From Trueperella pyogenes (GTDB lineage: Bacteria > Actinomycetota > Actinomycetes > Actinomycetales > Actinomycetaceae), in contig NZ_UHHW01000002.1 of the NCBI RefSeq assembly GCF_900460345.1, forward strand, positions 1,674,001 through 1,738,000: 64,000 bases of DNA, in the 5' to 3' direction. This document shows, one piece after another, positions 54,891 through 62,595 of this stretch. The notes beneath the pieces were generated by a model. That model saw nothing but the letters and a program-made list of their open reading frames with translations. It was not told the DNA's origin and ran no database searches. The position numbers were made by a program, and so were the translations under genes. Position 1 is the first letter of the stretch. Every line of letters starts with the position of its first letter.

Positions 54891-54923
54891 ATTTTGTTGG
54901 TAAATTTATTTAGCCAACAAAAT
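54891..54923. promoter_or_regulatory. ROK operator candidate
   Basis: ATTTTGTTGG (54891-54900) and CCAACAAAAT (54914-54923) are a perfect 10-base inverted repeat with an AT-rich 13-base spacer, between the divergent ROK and sugar-binding-protein genes. The left arm covers the expected -35 area of the ROK promoter, implying autoregulation. Confidence 0.65.
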
Positions 54924-54957
54924 GAGAGTCGAGAACTACAAGACAAGGGTGTCACTC

Positions 54958-56223
54958 ATGAATCGACTGCTACGCGTGGCCGCCACAGCCATCGCTTTCG
55001 CACTCGCGGCAGTGTCGCTTGCCGGGTGCTCCACGCATTCCCGCGAAGATATTCGCTTCACCTTCTCCAAGCGTGAAGCCATCGACTTCATGCAAAACGT
55101 CGTCAACGAGTACAACTCCTCCCAGGATCGCTACAACGTCAAGCTCGACACGTCAGGCGTGGACATCGTCTCCGCCAGCTTCGTGCGCGGCAATCCGCCC
55201 GATCTCATGCTGGCCAACTACAATTTCGAGGTTGCGCGTTTCGTCGAGCGCTGCGCGCTGTCCGATCTATCTGACACTGCGGCAGCCAAGGCCGCCGATC
55301 TGGCCACTTTCGGCCCGCTCATGGCACAGTACGGCGAGTGCGTGGGCCAGATCAGCGCGCTGCCCTACTCGATCATGTCCTCAGCGGTCATCTACAACAA
55401 GGATATATTCGCCGAGCACGGCCTCACAGTTCCGCGCACGTGGAGCGAGCTCCTCGACGTCGCCAACCGTCTTCACGAAGCCGGCATTGACCCGTTCTAT
55501 GCCACGTTCAAAGATGAGTGGACGGTCGGGCAGGGCTGGTTCGACTACGCGATTGGCGGCTCAATCGACGTCGGCAAATTCTTCGGCAAGCTGCACGAAG
55601 CGGGAGATCGGGTCGGGCCTCAGTCGGCGGCGTCGTTCCAGGATCTCGCCGCGCCGATGGAGAAGATGCTCAAGCTGTCCGTGTACACCAATCGCGACGC
55701 CGCAGCGCGCAGCTATGGCGACGGAAACCTCGCGATCGCGCAGGGGAAAGCCGCCATGTACCTGCAAGGGCCGTGGGCGTTCAGCGAGATCGCCAAGTCG
55801 GCTCCTGAACTCAACCTTGGCACTTTCCCGTTGCCGATGACGGAGGATCCGAAGGACTTGGCCGTGCGCGTCAACATTGACCTCGCCCTCATGGTCCCGG
55901 CCGACGCCAAGAGCCTCAAAGGCGCCCGCGACTTCCTCGAATACCTCTACCAGCCCCACATCATCCACGCCTACAACGCCTCCCAACTGGGCTTTACCCC
56001 TATCGTCGGCGCGGCCGCACCTGAAGATCCGCGGGTAGCAGGCATGATTCCCTACTACGACGCGGGCCAGATCTACCAAGGCCCCTCGGTGCTCATCCCC
56101 AAGGCGATCCCCGTCCATAACTACGCGCAGGCAATCATCGCGGAGCAAAACGCCCAGACCTACCTCGCCACCCTCGACAAAGACTGGTCGCGCCTGGCCT
56201 ACCGCCAGCCGAAGGGAGACTAA
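54958..56223 (+). CDS. Extracellular sugar-binding lipoprotein of second ABC importer
   Basis: 421 residues from the ATG at 54958 (AGGGTG upstream). The signal segment LLRVAATAIAFALAAVSLAG is followed by Cys, a lipobox. The mature domain is a family 1 solute-binding protein (IYNKDIFAEHGLTVPRTWSE; GKAAMYLQGPWAFSEI). First gene of a four-gene operon with two permeases and a GH13 glucosidase, so alpha-glucosides such as isomaltose, trehalose or maltose-type sugars are probable ligands (inference). Confidence 0.9.
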   Translation: MNRLLRVAATAIAFALAAVSLAGCSTHSREDIRFTFSKREAIDFMQNVVNEYNSSQDRYNVKLDTSGVDIVSASFVRGNPPDLMLANYNFEVARFVERCALSDLSDTAAAKAADLATFGPLMAQYGECVGQISALPYSIMSSAVIYNKDIFAEHGLTVPRTWSELLDVANRLHEAGIDPFYATFKDEWTVGQGWFDYAIGGSIDVGKFFGKLHEAGDRVGPQSAASFQDLAAPMEKMLKLSVYTNRDAAARSYGDGNLAIAQGKAAMYLQGPWAFSEIAKSAPELNLGTFPLPMTEDPKDLAVRVNIDLALMVPADAKSLKGARDFLEYLYQPHIIHAYNASQLGFTPIVGAAAPEDPRVAGMIPYYDAGQIYQGPSVLIPKAIPVHNYAQAIIAEQNAQTYLATLDKDWSRLAYRQPKGD

Positions 56224-56225
56224 AA

Positions 56226-57122
56226 ATGTCCACGATTATTCCTGCCTCGCCAAAGGCCAGAAAGAAACGACGCACCGAACCGGTGTACTACTTCTTCCTT
56301 TTGCCCAGCGTCATCCTCTTCACCCTCGCCATCACCATCCCCGGACTCATGGGAATCTTTTACTCTTTCACCGACTCGATCGGCATCGGCGACTGGAAGT
56401 TCATCGGCCTGACCAACTACAAGGCTCTGTTCTCCGATCCCGCAATCCTCCAGGCGTACCTGTTCACGTTTGGCTTCGCGATCGTCACGGTTGCCGTGGT
56501 CAACCTCGTCGCCTTCCTCCTCGCACTCGGGCTGACAGCCAAGATCCGTTTCACGACGACGCTGCGCGCGATCTTCGTCGTCCCCATGGTGATCTCGGGC
56601 ATCATCATCTCCTACGTGTTCAACTTCCTCTTTTCCAACTCGCTGCCTGCACTAGGCGAGGCATTGGGAGTCAGTTGGCTAGAGACGTCCCTCCTAGCAA
56701 ATCCGAACCTCGCCTGGGTGGCCATCGTGATCGTGACCGCCTGGCAGGCGATCCCTTCGACGATGCTCATCTACATCGCCGGATTGCTCTCTGTTCCCGG
56801 CGAGGTCTACGAGGCGGCGGAGATCGATGGCGCGTCGAGTTTGCAAAAGCTCACGCGCGTGACGATTCCGCTGGTGTTCGGGTACGTGGTCATCAACATG
56901 ATCCTCGGCTTGAAGAACTTCCTCAACGCCTACGACATCATCGTCGGCCTGACCAACGGCGGCCCGGGCACAGCCACCCGTTCGATCGCGATGACGATCA
57001 TCTCCGGCTTCAACGGCGGCGACTACGCCTACCAGATGGCGAACGCGACGATCTTCTTCGTCGTCGCCATCGTCATCGCACTGCTCCAACTGTCGGCCAC
57101 GCGCGGAAGGAATGAGCTGTAA
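56226..57122 (+). CDS. Sugar ABC transporter permease (MalF type)
   Basis: 298 residues, six helices (VYYFFLLPSVILFTLAITIP first). The ATPase-contact loop is EAAEIDGASSLQKLTRVTIP and NGGPGTATRSIAMTI lies near the end, both CUT1-family features. It starts three bases after the binding-protein stop; its own stop shares one base with the next start (TAATG). Confidence 0.9.
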   Translation: MSTIIPASPKARKKRRTEPVYYFFLLPSVILFTLAITIPGLMGIFYSFTDSIGIGDWKFIGLTNYKALFSDPAILQAYLFTFGFAIVTVAVVNLVAFLLALGLTAKIRFTTTLRAIFVVPMVISGIIISYVFNFLFSNSLPALGEALGVSWLETSLLANPNLAWVAIVIVTAWQAIPSTMLIYIAGLLSVPGEVYEAAEIDGASSLQKLTRVTIPLVFGYVVINMILGLKNFLNAYDIIVGLTNGGPGTATRSIAMTIISGFNGGDYAYQMANATIFFVVAIVIALLQLSATRGRNEL

Positions 57123-58006
57123 TGCTTCCCATGTCGTCTGCTGAAAATACGCCCGGCCAGGGCGCGCGTCGGGTCAAACCCGGCCGCGAGAAGATCAGCT
57201 GGTCAACGACCATCGTGCTGATGCTCGCCTCAGTGACCGTCCTCCTGCCCCTCTACGTGACAATCACGATGGCGTTCAAAGGCACCGCGCAGGCCGTCGA
57301 TGGCAACGCATTCTCGCTGCCGAATCCGTTCAGCATTTCCGGAATCGTGGAGGCCTGGAGACTGACGAACTTCCCCGTCGGCGCGGGTATCTCGCTCGCC
57401 GTCACGGCCGGGACCGTGCTCGCAACGGTTATCCTGGCCGCGTTCGCCTCGTACGCGATCGTGCGCAACTGGGATCGCAAGCTATTCCGCTACTCGTTCT
57501 ACTACCTGCTGGCCGCGATGTTCATCCCGTTTCCGGTGGTGGCACTGCCCCAAATCCAGCTCACTGGCCGCGTGGGGCTAGACAACCCGCTCGGCGTCGT
57601 AATCCTTGCGACGATGTTCCAGCTGTCCTTCTCAGTCATGTTATTTACAGCGTTCCTGCGCTCGATTCCGCAGTCGCTTGAGGAGTCCGCCCGCATCGAC
57701 GGCGCCTCCACATGGCAGACTTTCTGGAAGATTATCTTCCCGATGCTCGCGCCGATGGCCGCCACCGTGGCGATCTTCGCGTTTTTGTACGCCTGGAACG
57801 ACTTCATGATGCCCTCACTCATCATTTCCGACCCCGAGCTGCAAACCCTGCCGGTACGGCAGAACTTGTTCCAAAATCAGTTCTCGAACAACTACAACGT
57901 CGCGTTTGCCTCATACATGATGGCGATGGCCCCGGCGATCGTCGCCTATGCCTTCACCCAGCGCTGGGTGATGGAGGGTGTGACGCAGGGCGCGGTCAAA
58001 GGCTGA
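57122..58006 (+). CDS. Carbohydrate ABC transporter permease (MalG type)
   Basis: 294 residues with a charged N-terminal tail and six helices. The EAA loop appears as EESARIDGASTWQTFWKIIFP, followed by FAFLYAWNDFMMPSLI, as in MalG. It is the partner of the preceding MalF-type permease. As in the lactose module, no ATPase is encoded in the operon. Confidence 0.9.
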   Translation: MLPMSSAENTPGQGARRVKPGREKISWSTTIVLMLASVTVLLPLYVTITMAFKGTAQAVDGNAFSLPNPFSISGIVEAWRLTNFPVGAGISLAVTAGTVLATVILAAFASYAIVRNWDRKLFRYSFYYLLAAMFIPFPVVALPQIQLTGRVGLDNPLGVVILATMFQLSFSVMLFTAFLRSIPQSLEESARIDGASTWQTFWKIIFPMLAPMAATVAIFAFLYAWNDFMMPSLIISDPELQTLPVRQNLFQNQFSNNYNVAFASYMMAMAPAIVAYAFTQRWVMEGVTQGAVKG

Positions 58007-58057
58007 GCCGTCGGCCCTCGCAGTTTTTGGATAATACCGTCTAGAAAGGATCTGCCT

Positions 58058-59755
58058 ATGTCCACTTTTCCCTCCCGCGACGGAGACACAGCTTCCGCCG
58101 AAGCGCCCTGGTGGCGTCAGGCGGTGGTGTACCAGATCTACCCGCGTTCGTTCGCCGATTCAAACGGCGACGGTCTGGGCGACCTCAAAGGCATCACCTC
58201 TCGCGCCGATTACCTGGCAAAACTCGGCGTCGACGCCGTGTGGCTGAGCCCGTTCTACCCCTCCGAGCTCGCCGACGGCGGCTATGACGTGATCGATTAT
58301 CGCGACGTCGATCCCAGACTGGGCACCCTTGCGGACTTCGACGAAATGGTCGCAGCGCTCCACAGCCGTGGGATCAACCTCATTGTGGATATCGTCCCGA
58401 ACCACACGTCGAACAAGCACGTGTGGTTCCAGGAGGCGCTGACGGCCGGGCGCGGATCGGCGGCCCGCGAGCGCTACGTGTTCCGAGAGGGCAAGGGCAT
58501 CGACGGCGCGGAGCCGCCCACGGACTGGGTCTCCGCCTTCGGCGGGCCGGCGTGGACGCGGGTGGACGATGGCCAGTGGTATCTTCACCTGTTCGCTTCC
58601 GAACAGCCCGATCTTAACTGGGACAACCGCGAGGTTCACGAGGAGTTTTTGACGACGCTGAAGTTCTGGTCCGACCGCGGCGTGGATGGGTTCCGCATCG
58701 ACGTCGCACACGCGCTTGCCAAGGATCTAACCGAGCCGTTGCCATCCTGGGAGGAGCTCAAGGGGATCCCGACGGCGTCGGGCAGACACCCGCTCTTTGA
58801 CCGGGAGGAACTGGGTCAGATTTACGCCGAGTGGCGCGCGCTGTTTAACCTGTACGATCCGCCGCGCACGGCCGTCGCCGAAGCGTGGGTGGATTCGACG
58901 CGCGTACCGCGCTATGCGAGCCCGCAAAGTCTGGGGCAGGCCTTCAACTTTGACCTGCTCGAGGCCGATTTCGAAGCCGAGCAATTTGCGCCGATCATCC
59001 GCCATAACCTTAAGTTGGCTGAGTATTCGGGTTCGTCTAGCACCTGGGTACTGTCTAACCACGACGTCGTTCGCCACGCCACGCGTTACGGCCTGCCGAA
59101 CCCGCCGCGCCAGTCTGGGAACCTGGCACCCGACGAGAAGCATGGGGCGGCCTGGCTGCTCACCGGCGGCACCGATCCTATGCTCGAGCGCGAGCGCGGG
59201 CTGCGCAGAGCGCGGGCGGCAACCATGCTGATCCTGGGATTGCCCGGCTCGACGTATCTGTACCAGGGCGAGGAGCTGGGATTGCATGAGGTGGCGGAGA
59301 TTCCGGCGGCCGACCGCCAAGATCCCACATTCTTCCGCACAGGTCAGGCCGAGATCGGGCGTGACGGCTGCCGCGTACCACTGCCGTGGACGCAGGGCGG
59401 GGAGTCATTTGGGTTTGGGGATGGGCCTGCCCATCTCCCCCAGCCGGAGTGGTTCAACCAGTGCGCTGCTGCCGACGGCGGAGCTGCGGGCACGCTTGAG
59501 CTCTACCGGGAGGCGTTGAGATTGCGCCGCGAGTTTCAGACCGCGGAGCGGCTCGAATGGGTGGAATCCCCGGATAAGACGCTGCGCTTCCGCCGCCCGA
59601 ACGGCTGGGAAGTCCTCACCAACTTTGGCACCGAGCCGATTGTGTTAGACGAGGCAGACGCGGCGCGAGTGGTGTTGAGGTCAGAGCCTGCTAGCCCGGA
59701 GGTAAGGGAGGCGATGGCCGGTGAGTCGACGGTGTGGCTGAAGCCGACGAATTGA
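58058..59755 (+). CDS. Alpha-glucosidase, GH13 (oligo-1,6-glucosidase type)
   Basis: 565 residues, cytoplasmic (no signal peptide). AVVYQIYPRSFADSNGDG and GDLKGI are the classic N-terminus; VDIVPNHTS (region I), GFRIDVAHAL with the nucleophile Asp (region II), AVAEAWV with the acid Glu (region III) and LSNHDVVRH with the third Asp (region IV) are all present. It probably hydrolyses the alpha-glucoside delivered by the importer. Specificity among isomaltose, sucrose and trehalose-like sugars cannot be set from sequence alone. GAAAGGA lies upstream of the ATG. Confidence 0.93.
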   Translation: MSTFPSRDGDTASAEAPWWRQAVVYQIYPRSFADSNGDGLGDLKGITSRADYLAKLGVDAVWLSPFYPSELADGGYDVIDYRDVDPRLGTLADFDEMVAALHSRGINLIVDIVPNHTSNKHVWFQEALTAGRGSAARERYVFREGKGIDGAEPPTDWVSAFGGPAWTRVDDGQWYLHLFASEQPDLNWDNREVHEEFLTTLKFWSDRGVDGFRIDVAHALAKDLTEPLPSWEELKGIPTASGRHPLFDREELGQIYAEWRALFNLYDPPRTAVAEAWVDSTRVPRYASPQSLGQAFNFDLLEADFEAEQFAPIIRHNLKLAEYSGSSSTWVLSNHDVVRHATRYGLPNPPRQSGNLAPDEKHGAAWLLTGGTDPMLERERGLRRARAATMLILGLPGSTYLYQGEELGLHEVAEIPAADRQDPTFFRTGQAEIGRDGCRVPLPWTQGGESFGFGDGPAHLPQPEWFNQCAAADGGAAGTLELYREALRLRREFQTAERLEWVESPDKTLRFRRPNGWEVLTNFGTEPIVLDEADAARVVLRSEPASPEVREAMAGESTVWLKPTN

Positions 59756-59808
59756 GTCCCTGCTGTCAAAGTGGCAGATGGGATGGGGCTGCCGACTGGG
59801 GTCTGCCT

Positions 59809-59836
59809 GAGCCGGATTTTACATACTCACCGGCTC
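59809..59836 (+). terminator. Possible terminator after the GH13 gene
   Basis: GAGCCGG (59809-59815) pairs with CCGGCTC (59830-59836) across a 14-base loop, 54 bases after the stop. No T-run follows; weak. Confidence 0.35.
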
Positions 59837-59860
59837 GGGTAGGACCTTCGTTTTCAGACT

Positions 59861-59931
59861 TCGCAACTTTAACTTGCGAGCGAGGCTCAGAGGCATTCAG
59901 AAAAACAACCCAATTCGCAACCTCCAGTTGC
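59861..59931. promoter_or_regulatory. Two inverted repeats upstream of the XRE gene
   Basis: TCGCAA-N7-TTGCGA (59861-59879) and GCAAC-CTCCA-GTTGC (59917-59931) share CGCAAC and lie 90-160 bases before the XRE-family start. They are candidate autoregulatory operators. The rest of the 264-base gap shows nothing else. Confidence 0.45.
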
Positions 59932-60019
59932 CCAATAACCGCGTGCGCTTGCTTGACAGTAAAAATGTTTCTCTGTCTACTGAAGGAAGAAATCGCCCTC
60001 AAACAGAAAAGTTGGAATT

Positions 60020-60634
60020 GTGGACCTCAATCAAATCTTTGCAAGACATCTGAAGGCTGCGCGGAAGAAGCGGGACATCACCCAGGAGCATCTTGCGGAC
60101 TTGCTTGGTGTGTCGCGTCAAGCGGTGTCGAAATGGGAAAACGGAGATGGCTATCCAGAGGTAGAGAAATTGATCTTGCTTTCACGCGAACTCCGGGTAT
60201 CTCTCGATAGTCTCTTTGCTCTGCACGTAGCTTCGGACACGGACGAGGCCGAAGCGAACGAATCGACGGCCGAGGCGAGCGTGCCGGCGTCCTCCCCGTA
60301 TGTTCGCCTGATACAGCCCTCGGAACGGATCGCCATCTCTTCCTACGACGGCGAGAAGCTGTGCCTGTGCTACGATGTGCGCGCAACGCGGTCGATCGGT
60401 TCAGGCGAGATCAAGTATGCGCTCCTTGCTATTACCGAGAAAGGATTTTGGAACCGCAAAGAGGAGATCATCGGCTGGTACACCGACCTCGATGCCGTCA
60501 AGAAAGAAATCAAAGCCGTCCATGCGGCGATCGCAGCAGGTGAGACCCGCTACCAGCTCCAGTTCTTTACACCGGTGGAAGTGAAGGGAATGTTCGGGGC
60601 ACCGCGAGTGATTAGCGAATCGAGGGAGTCGTAA
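60020..60634 (+). CDS. XRE-family helix-turn-helix regulator
   Basis: 204 residues from GTG 60020 with TTGGA upstream. Residues about 9-62 are an XRE helix-turn-helix (DITQEHLADLLGVSRQAVSK then WENG), the most common type in transposon- and defence-associated regulators. The C-terminal 120 residues (LCLCYDVRATRSIGSGEIKYALLAI; GWYTDLDAVKKEIKAVHAAI) match nothing I know and may bind a ligand. Its place between the sugar operon and the Abi/CRISPR segment leaves its targets open. Confidence 0.8.
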   Translation: MDLNQIFARHLKAARKKRDITQEHLADLLGVSRQAVSKWENGDGYPEVEKLILLSRELRVSLDSLFALHVASDTDEAEANESTAEASVPASSPYVRLIQPSERIAISSYDGEKLCLCYDVRATRSIGSGEIKYALLAITEKGFWNRKEEIIGWYTDLDAVKKEIKAVHAAIAAGETRYQLQFFTPVEVKGMFGAPRVISESRES

Positions 60635-60875
60635 AATCTGCGGAACTGCACTGCAGAACACTATGCCTACGAATGTCCTATTGGCACTGGTACGCCGGAA
60701 CGACGACGTCATTATTACTGGCTAGTCTCTCCATTTGTGGCACCAATTTCACAAAAGATGACAAGAGACAAAACTCTGCGGCAACCGGTAGGATAGATGC
60801 ATCAGCGCCTCCCCAAGGCTAGAACCTTTTGGTTTCCTCAAATGCGGGAGGCCAATTTCTACCCTCATCACGTGG

Positions 60876-61688
60876 ATGCACTCAAAATTGACAGCAAAGC
60901 CCTTTCTCTGTTTGAGCCAGCAGGCAGAATTGTTAGTTCAACGCGGCCTTATTGTTGCCGACCTGTGCCAGTCGGAAGATTTTCTTCGCGTCAATAATTA
61001 TTACCGCTTCAGCGGCTATGCTCCGGAGTTTCAGGAATCTCCAAGAGAACAAAAGAACGCTTTTGTTCGCGGGATAACGCTGGATCGAATCCGCGATCTC
61101 ATGGAATTGGACCGGCAACTTCGGCAGCTTATTCTGGAAGCTCTGGAGCGCATTGAAGTCACCACGCGGTCGGCTTTTGCATACGAATCAGGAAAAACAT
61201 ACGGGGAGGGAGCTTTCTATCTGGAGAAAGAAAACTATCTCGACAAAACTCCGGATCTAGAAATACATCTCAATAAAATACGTTCGCAGCTCATGCGAAG
61301 CGGGCAACCCGCTGTGGCACGTTACCGAGATGGAGACAATCTTTCGCGAGTACCGATCTGCGTAGCCGTCGAAACTCTCAGTTTCGGTACACTCGCGAAA
61401 ATGTGCCAATATCTTCGCGACGACCACGCAGTTAAAGCGACGGCTGATTCTCTCTCAATCCAAAAGACAAGCTTCTCGGATACTCTCCACGCATTTTCAA
61501 ATCTGCGAAATCGGTGTGCTCACTATGGCCAGCTCTGGAACAGGTCATTCGATATCGCCTTTAAGGTTCTTCCGAAGGAAAAGAAGAACGCGCCGACCTT
61601 CAAGCACCCCGGCAGCTACGGTGGCATTCTCGTGATTAGGCGGTGGCTGCGCTGTTCGATCAGAGTTCTGACTGGTTTGACAGAGTGA
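60876..61688 (+). CDS. Abi-like (Abi_2/AbiD-AbiF family) abortive-infection protein, frameshifted near the C-terminus
   Basis: 270 residues as it reads. KPFLCLSQQAELLVQRGLIV and FLRVNNYYRFSGYAPEFQE are the family start, and FSNLRNRCAHYGQLWNR contains the conserved RNxCAH that suggests a HEPN-type RNase site. After RRWL (near 61649) the frame reads an unlikely tail. One base back, the other frame continues with LFDQSSDWFDRVTDLLD and stops at 61750, matching the expected C-terminus. So the gene carries a likely -1 change around 61641-61655. Lower GC than the housekeeping genes and close to the CRISPR array, consistent with an acquired defence gene. Confidence 0.8.
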   Translation: MHSKLTAKPFLCLSQQAELLVQRGLIVADLCQSEDFLRVNNYYRFSGYAPEFQESPREQKNAFVRGITLDRIRDLMELDRQLRQLILEALERIEVTTRSAFAYESGKTYGEGAFYLEKENYLDKTPDLEIHLNKIRSQLMRSGQPAVARYRDGDNLSRVPICVAVETLSFGTLAKMCQYLRDDHAVKATADSLSIQKTSFSDTLHAFSNLRNRCAHYGQLWNRSFDIAFKVLPKEKKNAPTFKHPGSYGGILVIRRWLRCSIRVLTGLTE

Positions 61689-61752
61689 CAGATCTCTTAG
61701 ACATTAACAGTGAGTATCGTGAAGGTATTTTGAATCCGAGGATGAAGTGAAT

Positions 61753-61896
61753 TTACGCGTCCCCTTCGTTCCAATCCACTTCCTCGTCAACGTGTGTAGC
61801 AATCTTCAATCCGGCATGAGACTTACCGCGAGCTACAGATACACACTGGAGGAGCTCCCCTGGATCAGACATTACCAAAATCAGTAATATTGTCAT
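61753..61896 (-). CDS. Small open frame, unrecognised
   Basis: 47 codons, MTILLILVMSDPGELL... to an acidic end VDEEVDWNEGDA, convergent with the Abi gene (stop three bases after the restored Abi stop). No ribosome-binding site is clear. Could be a real small protein or chance; nothing known matches. Confidence 0.25.
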   Translation of the reverse strand: MTILLILVMSDPGELLQCVSVARGKSHAGLKIATHVDEEVDWNEGDA

Positions 61897-61902
61897 ATAG
61901 CT

Positions 61903-62100
61903 ATCGATACATCAGTGACCTTGGATGACCGTTTCATAGAGGTGCTTTCGATGTAAGTTGCAGAAGGTCGTTACGCCAGCGCGAGTGAAGTTGTGCGTGC
62001 CGGGCTTCGTTTGCTCGAAGAACGCGAAACAAAGCTGGAGAATCTCCGCGTAGCACTTCACGCTGACGAAGAAAGCGGGGTCCTCTCCCCTCGACTTTGA
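61903..62100 (+). pseudogene. ParD-type antitoxin remnant
   Basis: The frame reads IDTSVTLDDRFIEVLSM-stop-VAEGRYASASEVVRAGL and on to EESGVLSPRL (segments). It is a near-complete ParD: ribbon-helix-helix start, then the toxin-binding helix (RLLEERETKLENLRVALHAD). Two defects are visible: the expected start is ATC (61903), not ATG, and a TAA at 61954-61956 sits where a Gln codon (CAA) is expected. A GTG at 61915 could start translation but would still hit the stop. The C-terminal toxin-binding half might be made by reinitiation (for example at an internal GTG). Confidence 0.75.
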
Positions 62101-62127
62101 CTAATTCATCATAGAAAAGCAGCACCA

Positions 62128-62424
62128 GTGAAACTCGCTTTCTCACCACTAGCCAAGGTTGACCTGTCAAATATCAGGGATCATACGGAAGAAAAATGGG
62201 GACCCTGCCAGGCGGAGCTGTATCTGCGAGAACTCCAGACTAGCTTAGAGAGCTTGACAGATTTTCCTCTGCGCGACCGCCTCCGCAAAGAACTTGAATC
62301 AGCGTGCCGCAGCCTGACAGGCAGTCAACACGTTATCTTCTATCGGTGCGAAGACGACGCCGTGGTAGTCGTACGAATTCTCCAGCGTCATATGGATATT
62401 GATTCTCGTTTGTCAGATTCCTAG
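62128..62424 (+). CDS. ParE/RelE-superfamily toxin
   Basis: 98 residues from GTG 62128. FSPLAKVDLSNIRDHTEEKWG, AELYLRELQTSLESL and HVIFYRCEDDAVVVVRILQRHMD form the complete ParE pattern (alpha-helical hairpin then beta-sheet), with the C-terminal R-H-x-D common in the family. ParE toxins poison DNA gyrase. It follows the broken parD by 27 bases. Without a working antitoxin the protein is probably weak, silent or neutralised by a truncated ParD. No ribosome-binding site is clear. Confidence 0.82.
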   Translation: MKLAFSPLAKVDLSNIRDHTEEKWGPCQAELYLRELQTSLESLTDFPLRDRLRKELESACRSLTGSQHVIFYRCEDDAVVVVRILQRHMDIDSRLSDS

Positions 62425-62433
62425 TAGCTGACA

Positions 62434-62595
62434 ATGGCCTACTTGATTTGGCACCTGGCAATTGTGAGGGCACCCGAGGAGGACGCGACGCCGTGTACGA
62501 GTTTGCAGGTTTTAGAAGAAGTGCAGTTTCGCATTGTGCGCGTGATTCTCAAAATCAACGACGCAACTACTGGGCTACTTTCCAACCGTCACTGA
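62434..62595 (+). CDS. Small open frame before the CRISPR array, unrecognised
   Basis: 53 codons, MAYLIWHLAIV... ending KINDATTGLLSNRH, stop overlapping the first base of the degenerate first CRISPR repeat. No ribosome-binding site or known relative is visible. Listed for completeness; it may be chance. Confidence 0.2.
   Translation: MAYLIWHLAIVRAPEEDATPCTSLQVLEEVQFRIVRVILKINDATTGLLSNRH

Noticed and set aside
60797..60997. 66-codon frame overlapping the Abi start
   Set aside because: The overlapping part is Abi coding sequence in another frame and the remainder matches nothing.
61641..61655. Programmed -1 frameshift in the Abi gene
   Set aside because: No slippery heptamer (X XXY YYZ) lies near the switch point, so an indel or sequencing error is more likely.
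61934..62170. 78-codon minus-strand frame over parD/parE
   Set aside because: It is the complement of the ParD remnant, whose plus-strand translation is clearly ParD-like.
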